Assembly: GCF_900119155.1 (NCBI RefSeq)
Contig: NZ_FPIR01000002.1
Span: 1-64,000 of the forward strand
DNA length: 64,000 bases
Reading direction: 5' to 3'
Source: Ruminococcus sp. YE71
Lineage (GTDB): Bacteria; Bacillota; Clostridia; Oscillospirales; Ruminococcaceae
A model generated the notes under the pieces. The model was not told the DNA's origin, ran no database searches, and was given only the letters and a program-made list of their open reading frames with translations. Each line of letters starts with the position of its first letter. Position 1 is the stretch's first letter. Positions 1 to 8,235 of the stretch are shown here, in pieces. Made by a program: the position numbers and the translations under genes.

Positions 1-401
1 CCGATACTTATACCATCAAGAACCTCACCGCAGGCAAGCAGTATAAGGTCGCAGTCATCACCAAGCTGAACGGCAAGTGGTTCACCGACGTTTCCAACGC
101 GATCGTAGTGACCCCGAAGGAAGCTGTAACTCCTAAGTATCCCGTAGTCAAGAGCGTAGACGTTGAAGGCAACGCATTCAGACTTACCTGGGACGCTGTA
201 AAGGGCGCAGAGAAGTATTGCGTGGCATACTACTCCGCAGGCAAGTGGAAGCTCCTCGCTCAGACCACAGCAAAAGAGACCACATTCACCAAGACCAAGG
301 TACCCGCAGGCTCCTATAAGGTAGTCGTAGGCGCTAAGATTAACGGCGAATGGGATATCTCTAATCTCAACCAGAGAGCTGTTACAGTTACTATCAAGTA
401 A
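1..401 (+). CDS. C-terminal end of a fibronectin type III repeat protein (partial)
   Basis: The reading frame is open from the window edge (first full codon at base 3) to TAA at 399-401, so only the last 132 residues are present. They form two similar beta-sandwich repeats of about 85-90 residues, with the FN3 hallmarks LTAGKQYKVAV and VPAGSYKVVVGAKINGEW. Such repeats are usual at the C-termini of secreted clostridial cell-wall or carbohydrate-active proteins, where they act as spacers or adhesion modules. The catalytic or anchoring part lies outside the window, so the function of the whole protein cannot be named. A strong terminator follows. Confidence 0.8.
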   Translation, partial: DTYTIKNLTAGKQYKVAVITKLNGKWFTDVSNAIVVTPKEAVTPKYPVVKSVDVEGNAFRLTWDAVKGAEKYCVAYYSAGKWKLLAQTTAKETTFTKTKVPAGSYKVVVGAKINGEWDISNLNQRAVTVTIK

Positions 402-433
402 GACTTCACCTCATCCAAGTAGTCATAAGAACC

Positions 434-476
434 TTAAAGATCGGCAGCCCCTTCGGGGGCTGTTGGTCTTTTTTGT
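434..476 (+). terminator. Rho-independent terminator of the FN3 gene
   Basis: A GC-rich hairpin, CAGCCCC-TTCG-GGGGCTG, is flanked by an A-rich left side and a T-run (TCTTTTTT). It lies 33 bases after the stop codon. Confidence 0.9.
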
Positions 477-483
477 CCGAACA

Positions 484-523
484 CAGCAAAAAAAGCTGTG
501 CAGAACGAGTCTGCACAGCTTTT
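484..523 (-). terminator. Rho-independent terminator of the DUF1858-type gene
   Basis: A 14-bp perfect stem (491-504 with 510-523) and a 5-base loop. On the minus strand it is followed by a T-run, and it lies just after the 67-residue gene. It converges with the FN3 terminator. Confidence 0.9.
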
Positions 524-546
524 TCGATAACGAATAAACCTGTTTA

Positions 547-750
547 TTACTCACCAAAGTGCGCATTCAGCTTGTCGATCAGCTGCTGCGGGTCAACACC
601 GTGTACCTCGCAAGCCTGCTCGATGGTCTCGCCTCTCGATGCAGGGCAGCCCAGACAGTGCATTCCGATCTCCATAAAATAAGGTGCAGCATCGAAATCC
701 ATGTCAAGAATGTCACCGATGATGGTGTCCTTGTCAACTTTATATGCCAT
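547..750 (-). CDS. DUF1858-type small protein with a CxxC redox motif
   Basis: 67 residues. Sequence and length fit the DUF1858 / hybrid-cluster-protein-associated redox disulfide family: an N-terminal segment VDKDTIIGDILD, then a CLGCPAS motif at about residues 33-39 and a helical C-terminal half. Members are small cytoplasmic proteins with a conserved CxxC thought to act in redox or metal chemistry; the exact role is not established. It is monocistronic, with its own promoter, a good RBS (AAAGGAG) and a terminator. Confidence 0.88.
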   Translation of the reverse strand: MAYKVDKDTIIGDILDMDFDAAPYFMEIGMHCLGCPASRGETIEQACEVHGVDPQQLIDKLNAHFGE

Positions 751-786
751 TGGAAATTCACTCCTTTCAATTCATACCTTATAAGT

Positions 787-815
787 ATTATAACCCATTT
801 TTTGCAGATAATCAA
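787..815 (-). promoter_or_regulatory. Promoter of the DUF1858-type gene
   Basis: TTGATT-N17-TATAAT on the minus strand, about 40 bases before the start codon. Confidence 0.8.
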
Positions 816-843
816 GCCTTTTGATAGAAAATTATCAATTTCG

Positions 844-1818
844 TCACAATGTGACCGCTTCTTCTTCCTTCAGCCGCAGAAAATCTATCAGCACAGGCGC
901 AAAAGTCTCCTTCGTGAGCCGCGATTTGTAGATACAGCCCTGACTCTTGTCCTCCGAATAGACCGACCCTGCGACTATCTTGAACCTCAGCGGCTGCTTG
1001 TACGCCACCAGCACATAGTCTTTCTCGTCGGGATGGTTTTTCAGGTAGTTGAGTATCGTGTAGCGGTGCGCCAGCAGCCTGTCCCTCTCCGCCTCGCGCT
1101 CGTTCTCGGCAAAACTGCCAAGGTACTCCTGCTCGACCTCGAACAGCGAAACACTCAGCGCTATCTCGCGCCTGCGCTCGGCAGCACGCTGTTTCTGCGC
1201 TTCACGCCGCGCTATCCTCACGTTTGTCAGCTCCGCAAGCTTCGCGTTGTTCCTGAAATCGGTCATGTACGCGCCGCGGTGTATCTCGTAAAGCCCCATG
1301 GCGTCGTTGAAAGCGTTGTGATAGGTGCCGTTTCGCGGTACGAACCCGAACACCCCCGAAAGCTCCGCGATGTTCACCGCTTCAGGCAGTCCCAACCGTT
1401 TGGTCAGCTGCTGCTGAATGTCCACGATGCTGTCGGCGGCGAACCTCACGTAGGTGTTGTCCTTGTGCCGCTTGCGGTGCATCTTGCAGTCGGCATACAG
1501 CCCGTGTATGTCGAAATTACCCCAGACGCATATGTCCTCGCACCCGTAATTCTTCATCAGGTCGCAGACGATCTTCATGACGTCGTTGCTGTCGGGCGAG
1601 TTGTAAATGTCCTGCTGAACGAGCTTTGTGAGCTTCACGCACTGTTTGGTCATCTTCGGCTGAACGGCAGGGCGAGCAGTGCAGTAGAAGGTCTTGACTA
1701 TCTTGTACGAGCTGTCGCAGATGACGATGCCCACCGACAGCAGTTCGCAGGTATCCCGTGTGATGTTACCGCCGCAGGTGAACTCGAAGTCCCCGAAGCA
1801 GAGATACCCGTTATCCAT
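844..1818 (-). CDS. DEDDh-family 3'-5' exonuclease with a basic C-terminal extension
   Basis: 324 residues. The first ~190 residues show the exonuclease signatures: DFEFT at residues 10-14 (Exo I, D and E), a central WGNFDIHGL (Exo II Asp), and YHNAFNDAMGLYEIH (Exo III, H-x4-D). This resembles the KapD/ERI-like branch of DEDDh nucleases, which trim RNA or DNA 3' ends. Residues ~195-250 are highly charged (RREAQKQRAAERRR) and probably form a coiled coil. The last ~70 residues are a small unassigned domain. AGGAGG lies 7 bases before ATG. It is last in the pyrK-pyrD run, so it is probably co-transcribed with pyrimidine synthesis. The natural substrate cannot be told from sequence. Confidence 0.85.
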   Translation of the reverse strand: MDNGYLCFGDFEFTCGGNITRDTCELLSVGIVICDSSYKIVKTFYCTARPAVQPKMTKQCVKLTKLVQQDIYNSPDSNDVMKIVCDLMKNYGCEDICVWGNFDIHGLYADCKMHRKRHKDNTYVRFAADSIVDIQQQLTKRLGLPEAVNIAELSGVFGFVPRNGTYHNAFNDAMGLYEIHRGAYMTDFRNNAKLAELTNVRIARREAQKQRAAERRREIALSVSLFEVEQEYLGSFAENEREAERDRLLAHRYTILNYLKNHPDEKDYVLVAYKQPLRFKIVAGSVYSEDKSQGCIYKSRLTKETFAPVLIDFLRLKEEEAVTL

Positions 1819-1837
1819 GTCATTACCTCCTGATCTG

Positions 1838-2109
1838 TTATTTCTTTCCGCCGACGTTTTTTACGCTCTTGAAGTCCGGCTCTAAAATACCCTCATGAAG
1901 TTCTCCTGTTTCCGGGATAAGCATCTGCATGACCCGCCGCGTGCGGCACCGCCGTCGGGAAAGCAGTAATATCCGTAAGCGAGACTGTGTATCAGCGCGA
2001 GCCTGCCGTTCTTCAGTATGATGCTCCTTACCGCTGTCCTTCTGCCGACCTCGCCTTCGGGACCGTGATCACGCCTAGCCTCAGTGAACAATACGCGTAC
2101 TGTGTTCAC
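1838..2109 (-). pseudogene. Decayed Nudix hydrolase gene
   Basis: A GTG at 2109 overlaps the pyrD stop and opens a 75-residue frame whose residues ~23-54 match the first strands of a Nudix fold (RTAVRSIILKNGRLALIH ... YYCFPDGG). The frame then goes out of register. Instead of the Nudix box (Gx5Ex7REUxEExGU) there is a short nonsense tail. A different frame just downstream (about 1838-1935) gives TGELHEGILEPDF and ends KNVGGKK, which reads like a protein C-terminus. The simplest reading is an internal deletion plus frameshift that removed the catalytic box. Nudix enzymes are about 140-160 residues and cannot fit here. Confidence 0.7.
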
Positions 2110-3023
2110 CAGGGCTGAACCGTGCCGACTATCTCCGAGATGTTTGCGATGCTGTTGTCGATGCAGTACTGCTCCAGTCCGTCCACGATCTTCACGGGCG
2201 CATACGGGTCAGCAAAGATAGCCGCGCCGACCTGAACCGCCGAAGCGCCTGCCATCATCATCTCGACCGCGTCCTCCCAGGTCGCGATACCGCCCATGCC
2301 GACAATCGGCACCTTGACCGCGTTCGCCACCTGCCATACCATGCGGACAGCCACAGGGAACACCGCAGGCCCCGAAAGTCCGCCCACATTGTTCTTGAGG
2401 ATCGGTCTGCGGGTCCTGATGTCGATACGCATACCGAGCAGTGTGTTTATCAGCGACAGAGCGTCCGCGCCTGCCGCCTCCACCGACTTTGCGATGTCGG
2501 TGATGCTTGTCACGTTAGGGGAGAGCTTCACCATCAGCGGCTTGTGGGGCAGTTCCTTGCGCACCGCCGCGGTGACCGCCGCCGCAACTGCGCAGTCGGT
2601 GCCGAATGCCGCGCCGCCCTGCTTCACGTTCGGGCAGCTGATGTTCAGCTCCACCATGTCCACCTCGGACGGGTCGATGAGGGACGCAAGCTCCGCGCAC
2701 TCCTCGACAGAAGCGCCCGCGATGTTTGCGATGATGCGGATGTCCTTGGTCAGCAGGTTCGGCATCTCGTATTCAAGGAACTTCTTCACGCCGCCGTTTT
2801 GCAGACCCACCGAGTTGAGCATTCCTGCGGGAGTCTCCGCGACTCTCGGTCCCTGATTGCCCTGACGGGGGTTCAGCGTGGTGCCCTTGACGGAGATACC
2901 GCCCAGCTTCGACAGCGGATAAAGGCTCTCGTACTCGCGCCCGTAGCCGTAAGTACCGCTTGCAGGGATGACGGGGTTCTTGAACTCCACGCCGCATATG
3001 TTCACTTTCAGTCTTTCGCTCAT
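2106..3023 (-). CDS. pyrD: Dihydroorotate dehydrogenase B, catalytic subunit
   Basis: 305 residues, normal for class 1B PyrD, an FMN TIM-barrel enzyme that oxidises dihydroorotate to orotate in de novo pyrimidine synthesis. Visible family features are the N-terminal NPVIPASGTYGYG, the catalytic loop NISCPNVKQGG (class 1B has a catalytic Cys in this loop), and the FMN phosphate-binding VGMGGIATWEDAVEMMMAGA. It starts with ATG overlapping the TGA of pyrK (ATGA), so translation is probably coupled. The 1B type works with PyrK and uses NAD+ in the cytoplasm rather than quinone. Confidence 0.97.
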   Translation of the reverse strand: MSERLKVNICGVEFKNPVIPASGTYGYGREYESLYPLSKLGGISVKGTTLNPRQGNQGPRVAETPAGMLNSVGLQNGGVKKFLEYEMPNLLTKDIRIIANIAGASVEECAELASLIDPSEVDMVELNISCPNVKQGGAAFGTDCAVAAAVTAAVRKELPHKPLMVKLSPNVTSITDIAKSVEAAGADALSLINTLLGMRIDIRTRRPILKNNVGGLSGPAVFPVAVRMVWQVANAVKVPIVGMGGIATWEDAVEMMMAGASAVQVGAAIFADPYAPVKIVDGLEQYCIDNSIANISEIVGTVQPW

Positions 3024-3787
3024 GTGAAGTCTACCTCCTCTCCGTCAAACACAGGGCCGTCCTTGCAGACGTGGCTGAGTATCTGCTCGCCGTCCCTGAC
3101 CGTCCTGCACACGCACACCAGACAAGCGCCCACGCCGCAGGCCATGCGCTGTTCCAGCGACACCTCGCACTTCACGCCGTATTGCTTGCAGAGGTTCGCG
3201 ATGCCTTTGAGCATCGGCATCGGGCCGCAGGCGTAGACGATATCGGGCTTGTCCGACTTCAGGCGCTCTTCGAGGGGCGCGGTCACGAAGCCGTGAACTC
3301 CTGCCGTGCCGTCGTCGGTGCAGAGGGTCGTCTGACATCCTGCCGCCGCGAAGTCATCCTGCAAGATCGCGATGCCTGCCGTGCGGAAACCGCTGATGAC
3401 CTGCGCATTCTCGCCGTACTTCTTCGCGATGCCGAGCATCGGGGGAGTGCCTATTCCGCCGCCGACGCAGACTGCCTTTCCGCCCTCAACGACGGTGAAG
3501 CCGTTGCCGAGGGGTGCGATAATGTCGATAAGTCCGCCCTTTTGCAGGTCGGAGAGCTTCTCTGTGCCCTTGCCCCTGACCTCGAACACGAGTCGGATGG
3601 TGCCGCGCTCCTTGTCGATGTCGCATATCGAGATGGGTCTGCGCAGGAAAAATCCGTCAGCCGCGACCTGTGCGAACTGACCTGCCTCAGCGAGCGCCGC
3701 TATCTCGGGACAGCTGACAGTCAGGTCAAACACGCCTTTGGCTATCGCCTTTTTTTCGGCGATGATATATTTGCCTTGCTTGTACAT
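3020..3787 (-). CDS. pyrK: Dihydroorotate dehydrogenase electron-transfer subunit
   Basis: 255 residues from the chosen ATG at 3787, which has AAAGGA 8 bases upstream. A start 20 codons further up is open but lies inside the promoter. PyrK carries FAD and a [2Fe-2S] cluster and passes electrons from PyrD to NAD+. FAD-binding RRPISICDID is near residue 50, the pyridine-nucleotide region VGGGIGTPPM near 110, and the C-terminal cluster ligands (CEVSLEQRMACGVGACLVC, then a later C) near 205-240. It is first in the pyrK-pyrD operon. Confidence 0.96.
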   Translation of the reverse strand: MYKQGKYIIAEKKAIAKGVFDLTVSCPEIAALAEAGQFAQVAADGFFLRRPISICDIDKERGTIRLVFEVRGKGTEKLSDLQKGGLIDIIAPLGNGFTVVEGGKAVCVGGGIGTPPMLGIAKKYGENAQVISGFRTAGIAILQDDFAAAGCQTTLCTDDGTAGVHGFVTAPLEERLKSDKPDIVYACGPMPMLKGIANLCKQYGVKCEVSLEQRMACGVGACLVCVCRTVRDGEQILSHVCKDGPVFDGEEVDFT

Positions 3788-3818
3788 AAAATCAGTCCTT
3801 TCGGAAGGTATCAACTCT

Positions 3819-3847
3819 ATTATAACAGAATCCGACGCTGATTTCAA
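3819..3847 (-). promoter_or_regulatory. Promoter of the pyrK-pyrD operon
   Basis: TTGAAA-N17-TATAAT, about 30 bases before the pyrK start. No room for a long attenuator leader. Confidence 0.85.
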
Positions 3848-4003
3848 GGGAAAGACGTAAAAAAACGATTATTTGGCAAAAAAAACAATTATTTACTCTG
3901 CCTCACGGATCTGATGCCCGACATCGGATGCCGCGCTGCGCATCTTTGTGTAAAAAGCACAAATCCCGCGCCGAAAATTCTACCTGCGAACGCCCCGTAT
4001 CCC

Positions 4004-4032
4004 TTGCGAAAAACCGCGCAATATTGTATAAT
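4004..4032 (+). promoter_or_regulatory. Promoter of the 184-residue hypothetical gene
   Basis: TTGCGA-N17-TATAAT, 30 bases before the ATG at 4062. Confidence 0.8.
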
Positions 4033-4061
4033 AATAGCAACATACCCGAAAGGAGACTATT

Positions 4062-4616
4062 ATGGGATTATTTGACAACATCGGCGCACCTGCCGCCGCA
4101 CCGCAGGCTTTCGACAAAAGCGTCCGCACCGTGGACGTGGTCTTCGCATCGCTTCCCGAAACCCTCGAACAGTTTCGGGCGCTTCCTCAGTCGTCACTCA
4201 CCGACCCGTTCGGCACGGCGGCGCTCACAGTCCTCGCCCTCTGCTTCTATCCTCAGGACAGAGAACTCAGCCTCTCGATGCTCGACTTCCTCAAAGGTCC
4301 TCAGCCGCTCAGCCCCTTCGAGAAACAGTTCATTCGCGACCGCTTCATGGATAAGGACTACGTTCCGCGCTCGTATTTCAAAGGCTCGACTCCCGCGAAC
4401 AACTACGCGCCTCAGCAGCCCTACACCATCTCGGTGAGCTCCAACCCCTACTCCTATCAGGACGAGGGCTACGCCAAGCTCTACCTACAGTCGGGCGGCG
4501 CCGACAGCCCCCGTCCCGTGACCCTCCGCCTCGCCAAAGACGGCAAATGGTACCTCTGGGAACAGTTCCTCCTCCCCGACATCCGCCAGCCCGACTCCTC
4601 CGACCCCTGGGCTTGA
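4062..4616 (+). CDS. Conserved hypothetical protein, 184 residues
   Basis: Cytoplasmic-looking protein with no signal peptide or membrane segment. It has RBS GAAAGGAG 7 bases before ATG and its own promoter. The first half is helical (FGTAALTVLALCFYPQDREL). The second half has aromatic and proline-rich strands ending in LRLAKDGKWYLWEQFLLPDIR. It resembles a clostridial DUF family that I recall as DUF6935, but I cannot confirm this. No catalytic motif is visible. It stands alone between the divergent pyr operon and the convergent engB gene. Function unknown. Confidence 0.8.
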   Translation: MGLFDNIGAPAAAPQAFDKSVRTVDVVFASLPETLEQFRALPQSSLTDPFGTAALTVLALCFYPQDRELSLSMLDFLKGPQPLSPFEKQFIRDRFMDKDYVPRSYFKGSTPANNYAPQQPYTISVSSNPYSYQDEGYAKLYLQSGGADSPRPVTLRLAKDGKWYLWEQFLLPDIRQPDSSDPWA

Positions 4617-4880
4617 CGGTGCGAGTACGGGGGAGAGTGTGGGATTTACTGTGGGAAACCCGCCTTGGCTTCAAGAGATAAGGTCTAACTTGCTCCCGTC
4701 GAATGAAGCGTTACGCACCATTTGAGGTATTCATCAGATGCCGTCTCTTGAAATGTCAAGGGGACAATCTTTCCGACCACAACAAACGAACAACATATTA
4801 AAAGTTTTAGGAAGGGGGTCCGGGGGATAACCCTTTTTCAAAAGGGTTTCCCCCGGTCAGACCACCCCGTTAAAAGCGCA
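4617..4880. repeat. Copy 1 of the palindromic intergenic repeat family
   Basis: No gene. The stretch holds phrases shared with five other intergenic regions: GGGAAACCCGCCTTGGCTTC, a GATAAGGTCTAACTTGCTCC segment (also at about 17302-17321), AACATATTAAAAGTTTTAGG, and a 33-base hairpin at 4822-4854 of the type GGGGG(A/T)NAACCC...GGGTTTCCCCC. It reads like the right half of the full element seen at 25461-25700. Confidence 0.7.
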
Positions 4881-4914
4881 ACAAAGCCGCAGAGAGCAGA
4901 CTCTGCGGCTTTGT
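4881..4914 (-). terminator. Terminator of the lon-engB operon
   Basis: A 14-bp stem ACAAAGCCGCAGAG paired with CTCTGCGGCTTTGT, placed 3 bases after the engB stop on the minus strand. Confidence 0.8.
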
Positions 4915-4916
4915 TG

Positions 4917-5513
4917 TTATTCTTCTTCAAAGGAAGTTGCGTCTTCGATTATTTCGCGGAGGGTGTCTACGCCCTCGCCTGTCACGGACGAGAAGGGGAC
5001 AACGGTGATGTCTTCAAAGCAGGGTATTTCCTGAGTGAAAGCTGCCATGCGTTCTTCTCGTTCGCGCTTGTTGAGCTTGTCAGCCTTAGTCAGCACGACG
5101 ATGAAGGGCAGTTCGTTGTCGATGAGGTAGTTTATCATCTGCAAGTCGTCCTTGCTGGGGGCGTGGCGCATATCCACGAGCTGGATGACGAGTTCAAGCT
5201 GTCGTCTGCCGTCTGCGAGGTAGCCGCCGATAAGGTCGCTCCAGCCGCTTTTCTCTCCCTTCGAGACCTTTGCGTAGCCGTATCCGGGCAGGTCGGCGAG
5301 GTATATCTCGCCCACCGAGAAGAAGTTGATAGTCACCGTTTTACCGGGAACGGAGCTGACTCTTGCGAGCGCCTTGCGGTTGAGCAGTTTGTTTATGAGG
5401 GTCGATTTTCCGACGTTCGAGCGTCCCGAGAAGCAGACCTCGGGGCGGTCGGATTCGGGCATTTGCGAGAGCTTCCCGAAAGAAGTCACGAATTTAGCGT
5501 TGTTCCAGTTCAT
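4917..5513 (-). CDS. engB: Ribosome biogenesis GTP-binding protein EngB/YsxC
   Basis: 198 residues, the usual size for this essential single-domain GTPase that acts late in 50S assembly. G1 GRSNVGKS (about residues 30-37), G3 DLPGYGYA (about 74-81) and G4 TKADK (about 142-146) are all present, as is the family N-terminal WNNAKFVTS. It starts 11 bases after the lon stop in the same orientation. The lon-engB (ysxC) order is conserved in Firmicutes, which supports both calls. Confidence 0.97.
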   Translation of the reverse strand: MNWNNAKFVTSFGKLSQMPESDRPEVCFSGRSNVGKSTLINKLLNRKALARVSSVPGKTVTINFFSVGEIYLADLPGYGYAKVSKGEKSGWSDLIGGYLADGRRQLELVIQLVDMRHAPSKDDLQMINYLIDNELPFIVVLTKADKLNKREREERMAAFTQEIPCFEDITVVPFSSVTGEGVDTLREIIEDATSFEEE

Positions 5514-5524
5514 GCCCCACCGCC

Positions 5525-8011
5525 TTACATCTGCGGAGCTTCGGCAGGCTGAACCTGCTTCGGCTTTCTGCCGCGGCGGGCGGTCTTCTTCGGCGTAGCG
5601 GCGGTCTTTACCCTCTTATCGGTGATGAGCGCGATGTCGAGCACCTCGCCTATCTCCGAAACGGGGATTATCTCCAGCGCGTCCTTGACAACGTCGTCTA
5701 TCTCGTCCAGGTCGGGCAGGTTGCCCTTCGGGATGATGAGGGTCTTGATGCCAGCCTTGTAAGCCGCCATCGACTTCTCCTTGAGGCCGCCTATGGGCAG
5801 TACCCAGCCCATCAGGGAGATCTCGCCCGTCATCGCAACGTCCGAGCGCACCTTGCAGCCCGACAGCGCCGAGATGAGCGCGGTAGTCATGGTGATGCCT
5901 GCCGACGGGCCGTCCTTCGGCACAGCCCCCTCGGGAGCGTGGATGTGCAGGTCGGTCTTGTCGAAGAATTCGGGGTCGATGCCGTACTTCTTCGCCAGTT
6001 CTCTTGCGAGTGTCACGGCTATTTTCAGGCTCTCCTTCATCACATCGCCCAGCGAGCCCGTGAACACGCTCCTGCCCTTGCCTTCGAGCACGGCGCACTC
6101 GATAGGCATGATAACGCCGCCCACCGAAGTCCATGCAAGACCGTTCACGCAGCCGATAGTCGGCTTCTTGATGAAGATGTCCTCGCTGTTTTTCCTGCTG
6201 CCGAGGAACTCATTGATGTTCGATGCCTTGACGCTCACCTTCTTCTCGCCCGAAACGAGCTTTTTCGCGCTCTTTCTGCAAAGGGACGCGATGGCTCTTT
6301 CGAGCTTTCTCACGCCTGCTTCGCGGGTGTAGTCGTCGATGAGCGAATATATAGCCGAGTCGTTTATCCTCAGCTGTGAAGCCTTGATGCCGTACTTGTT
6401 CAGCTGTTTCGGCACAAGGTGTTCCTTCGCGATGTGGAATTTCTCCTCACGGGTGTAGCTGTTGAGCTCGATGACTTCCATTCTGTCCAGCAGCGGGGGC
6501 TGCACGGTGGAGATAGAGTTCGCGGTGGTGATGAACAGAACGTCCGACAGGTCGAAGGGAACCTCCGTGTAGTGATCTCTGAACCTTACGTGCTGTTCCG
6601 AGTCGAGCACTTCAAGCATCGCCGACGAGGGGTCGCCGCGGTAGTCGTTGGACATCTTGTCTATCTCATCCAGCAGCATTACGGGGTTCTTTACGCCCAC
6701 CTCGCGCAGAGCCTGAACGATTCGTCCGGGCATAGCGCCGACGTAGGTCTTTCTGTGGCCGCGGATGTCGCTCTCGTCGCGCACGCCGCCAAGCGAAACG
6801 CGCACATACTTTCTTCCGAGAGCCCTTGCCACCGACTTTGCGACGCTGGTCTTTCCGACTCCGGGAGGGCCGTACAGGCAGATTATCTGACCCTTCACGT
6901 CGGGGGTCAGCGCTCTGACTGCGATGTTCTCGATGATGCGTTCCTTGACCTTTGCGAGTCCGTAGTGATCCTCGTCCAGAACCTTCTCCGCGAATTCAAC
7001 GTCCGCGGTCTCCTCGGTCTTTTCGTCCCAGGGGAGCGAGAGCACCGTTTCGAGGTAGGTGCGGATGGTTGCCGCTTCCTGCGAATATGCAGGGGTCTTT
7101 TCGTAGCGGTCGATCTCCTCGTTTATCTTCTTGTAGGCATCCTCGGGGATGTCGGAGAAGGAGTCGAGCTTTTCCTTGAAAGCGATCGCTTCCGAGGAAT
7201 CGCCGCCGCTGCCGTTCTCGCCCAACTCGTCCTGCAAAGCGGCTATCTGCTCGCGTATGTAGAAGTCGCGCTGATTGCGGTTGATAGCGTCCTGCACGCG
7301 CTCGTGTATCTTGTACTCCAGCTCGTTGACGCTTATCTCGTACATGAGGTATTCCGAGAGCAGATCCAGCCTTTCGCTGAGGGTGTCTGCGCTGAGCAGT
7401 CTGTAGTCCTTCTCGATACCGAAGGGAACTCTCGCGGTGATGACGTCGAACAGTTCCTCTGCGTCATCGTCATTCGGAAGTGCGGCGGGAGTTTCGCTGT
7501 CGCGGGAAGTCATAACGAACTCTGCGTACAGCTTCTTGATCTCTCTTGCCATAGCCTCAAGCTCTTTTTCGGAGTACTTGCCTGCGGGGCAGGGGAGCAC
7601 TCTTGCGACGGCGGCAGAGTATCCTCTTCCTTCCGCCGAGAAGCTGACGACCTCAGCCCTTGCGAGACCCTGCACGGTACAGCGGAAAACTCCGCCTGCC
7701 GCGTTGACCACCTGCTTTACGTAAGCGATGGTGCCGATGCTGTAAACATCCTTCTTCTCGGGGTCTTCAAGGTCGGTGTCGGTCTGTGTGGTTATGAATA
7801 CGAGCCTGTCACCTGCGACAGCCTTTTTCGCCGCAAAAACGCTCTTTCTGCGGATTATCTCAAAGGTGTGCTGCATGGTGGGGAACAGAACGAACCCTCT
7901 TGCAGGTATGCAGGGGAGCGTCACGGTATCAGCGGGCACTCTTTCGTCGAGGGCTTCGTTGTATTCGGTGAACAGCTCGTCTATGATATCAGGATCTTTT
8001 CTTTTTCTCAT
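5525..8011 (-). CDS. lon: ATP-dependent protease Lon
   Basis: 828 residues, close to the bacterial LonA norm. Order: N-terminal substrate-binding domain (about 20-220), coiled coil, AAA+ module with Walker A GPPGVGKT at about 376-383 and Walker B VMLLDEIDK, then a C-terminal serine protease domain with the catalytic Ser in PKDGPSAGITM (about 702) and the catalytic Lys in YKAGIKTLIIP (about 745). It degrades misfolded and regulatory proteins in the cytoplasm. A basic low-complexity tail (KKTARRGRKPKQ) extends past the usual end. AAAGGAG precedes ATG. No CIRCE or CtsR box was seen at the promoter. Confidence 0.98.
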   Translation of the reverse strand: MRKRKDPDIIDELFTEYNEALDERVPADTVTLPCIPARGFVLFPTMQHTFEIIRRKSVFAAKKAVAGDRLVFITTQTDTDLEDPEKKDVYSIGTIAYVKQVVNAAGGVFRCTVQGLARAEVVSFSAEGRGYSAAVARVLPCPAGKYSEKELEAMAREIKKLYAEFVMTSRDSETPAALPNDDDAEELFDVITARVPFGIEKDYRLLSADTLSERLDLLSEYLMYEISVNELEYKIHERVQDAINRNQRDFYIREQIAALQDELGENGSGGDSSEAIAFKEKLDSFSDIPEDAYKKINEEIDRYEKTPAYSQEAATIRTYLETVLSLPWDEKTEETADVEFAEKVLDEDHYGLAKVKERIIENIAVRALTPDVKGQIICLYGPPGVGKTSVAKSVARALGRKYVRVSLGGVRDESDIRGHRKTYVGAMPGRIVQALREVGVKNPVMLLDEIDKMSNDYRGDPSSAMLEVLDSEQHVRFRDHYTEVPFDLSDVLFITTANSISTVQPPLLDRMEVIELNSYTREEKFHIAKEHLVPKQLNKYGIKASQLRINDSAIYSLIDDYTREAGVRKLERAIASLCRKSAKKLVSGEKKVSVKASNINEFLGSRKNSEDIFIKKPTIGCVNGLAWTSVGGVIMPIECAVLEGKGRSVFTGSLGDVMKESLKIAVTLARELAKKYGIDPEFFDKTDLHIHAPEGAVPKDGPSAGITMTTALISALSGCKVRSDVAMTGEISLMGWVLPIGGLKEKSMAAYKAGIKTLIIPKGNLPDLDEIDDVVKDALEIIPVSEIGEVLDIALITDKRVKTAATPKKTARRGRKPKQVQPAEAPQM

Positions 8012-8083
8012 ACGATCTCCTTTTAGTTATACCGCCGCCCGACAGAGCGGCTCAAAACGTATTACCCAAATGTTATACTATAT

Positions 8084-8112
8084 ATAATAACACATTTCTG
8101 TCGAAAAATCAA
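8084..8112 (-). promoter_or_regulatory. Promoter of lon-engB
   Basis: TTGATT-N17-TATTAT, about 75 bases before the lon start. Confidence 0.7.
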
Positions 8113-8149
8113 GCCCCATTTTCGGTGAAAAATACTCCTGTAATTAGTG

Positions 8150-8199
8150 AAAAAATCTCCTGCGCATACGGGCGTGAGCTCAGCGCAGGAGATCTTTTT
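8150..8199 (-). terminator. Terminator of the opp operon
   Basis: A ~15-bp inverted repeat, AAAATCTCCTGCGC with GCGCAGGAGATCTTTT, about 40 bases after oppA. It has T-runs on both strands, so it could also work in the other direction. Confidence 0.85.
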
Positions 8200-8235
8200 C
8201 ATATTATGGGAGAGGTATTATACGATTGTTTGAGA

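Noticed and set aside
6419-8026. A 535-codon frame opposite lon
   Set aside because: Antisense shadow of lon, with no RBS or family match.
5525-8112. Heat-shock control of lon by CIRCE or CtsR
   Set aside because: No matching inverted or direct heptamer repeats near the promoter at 8084-8112.
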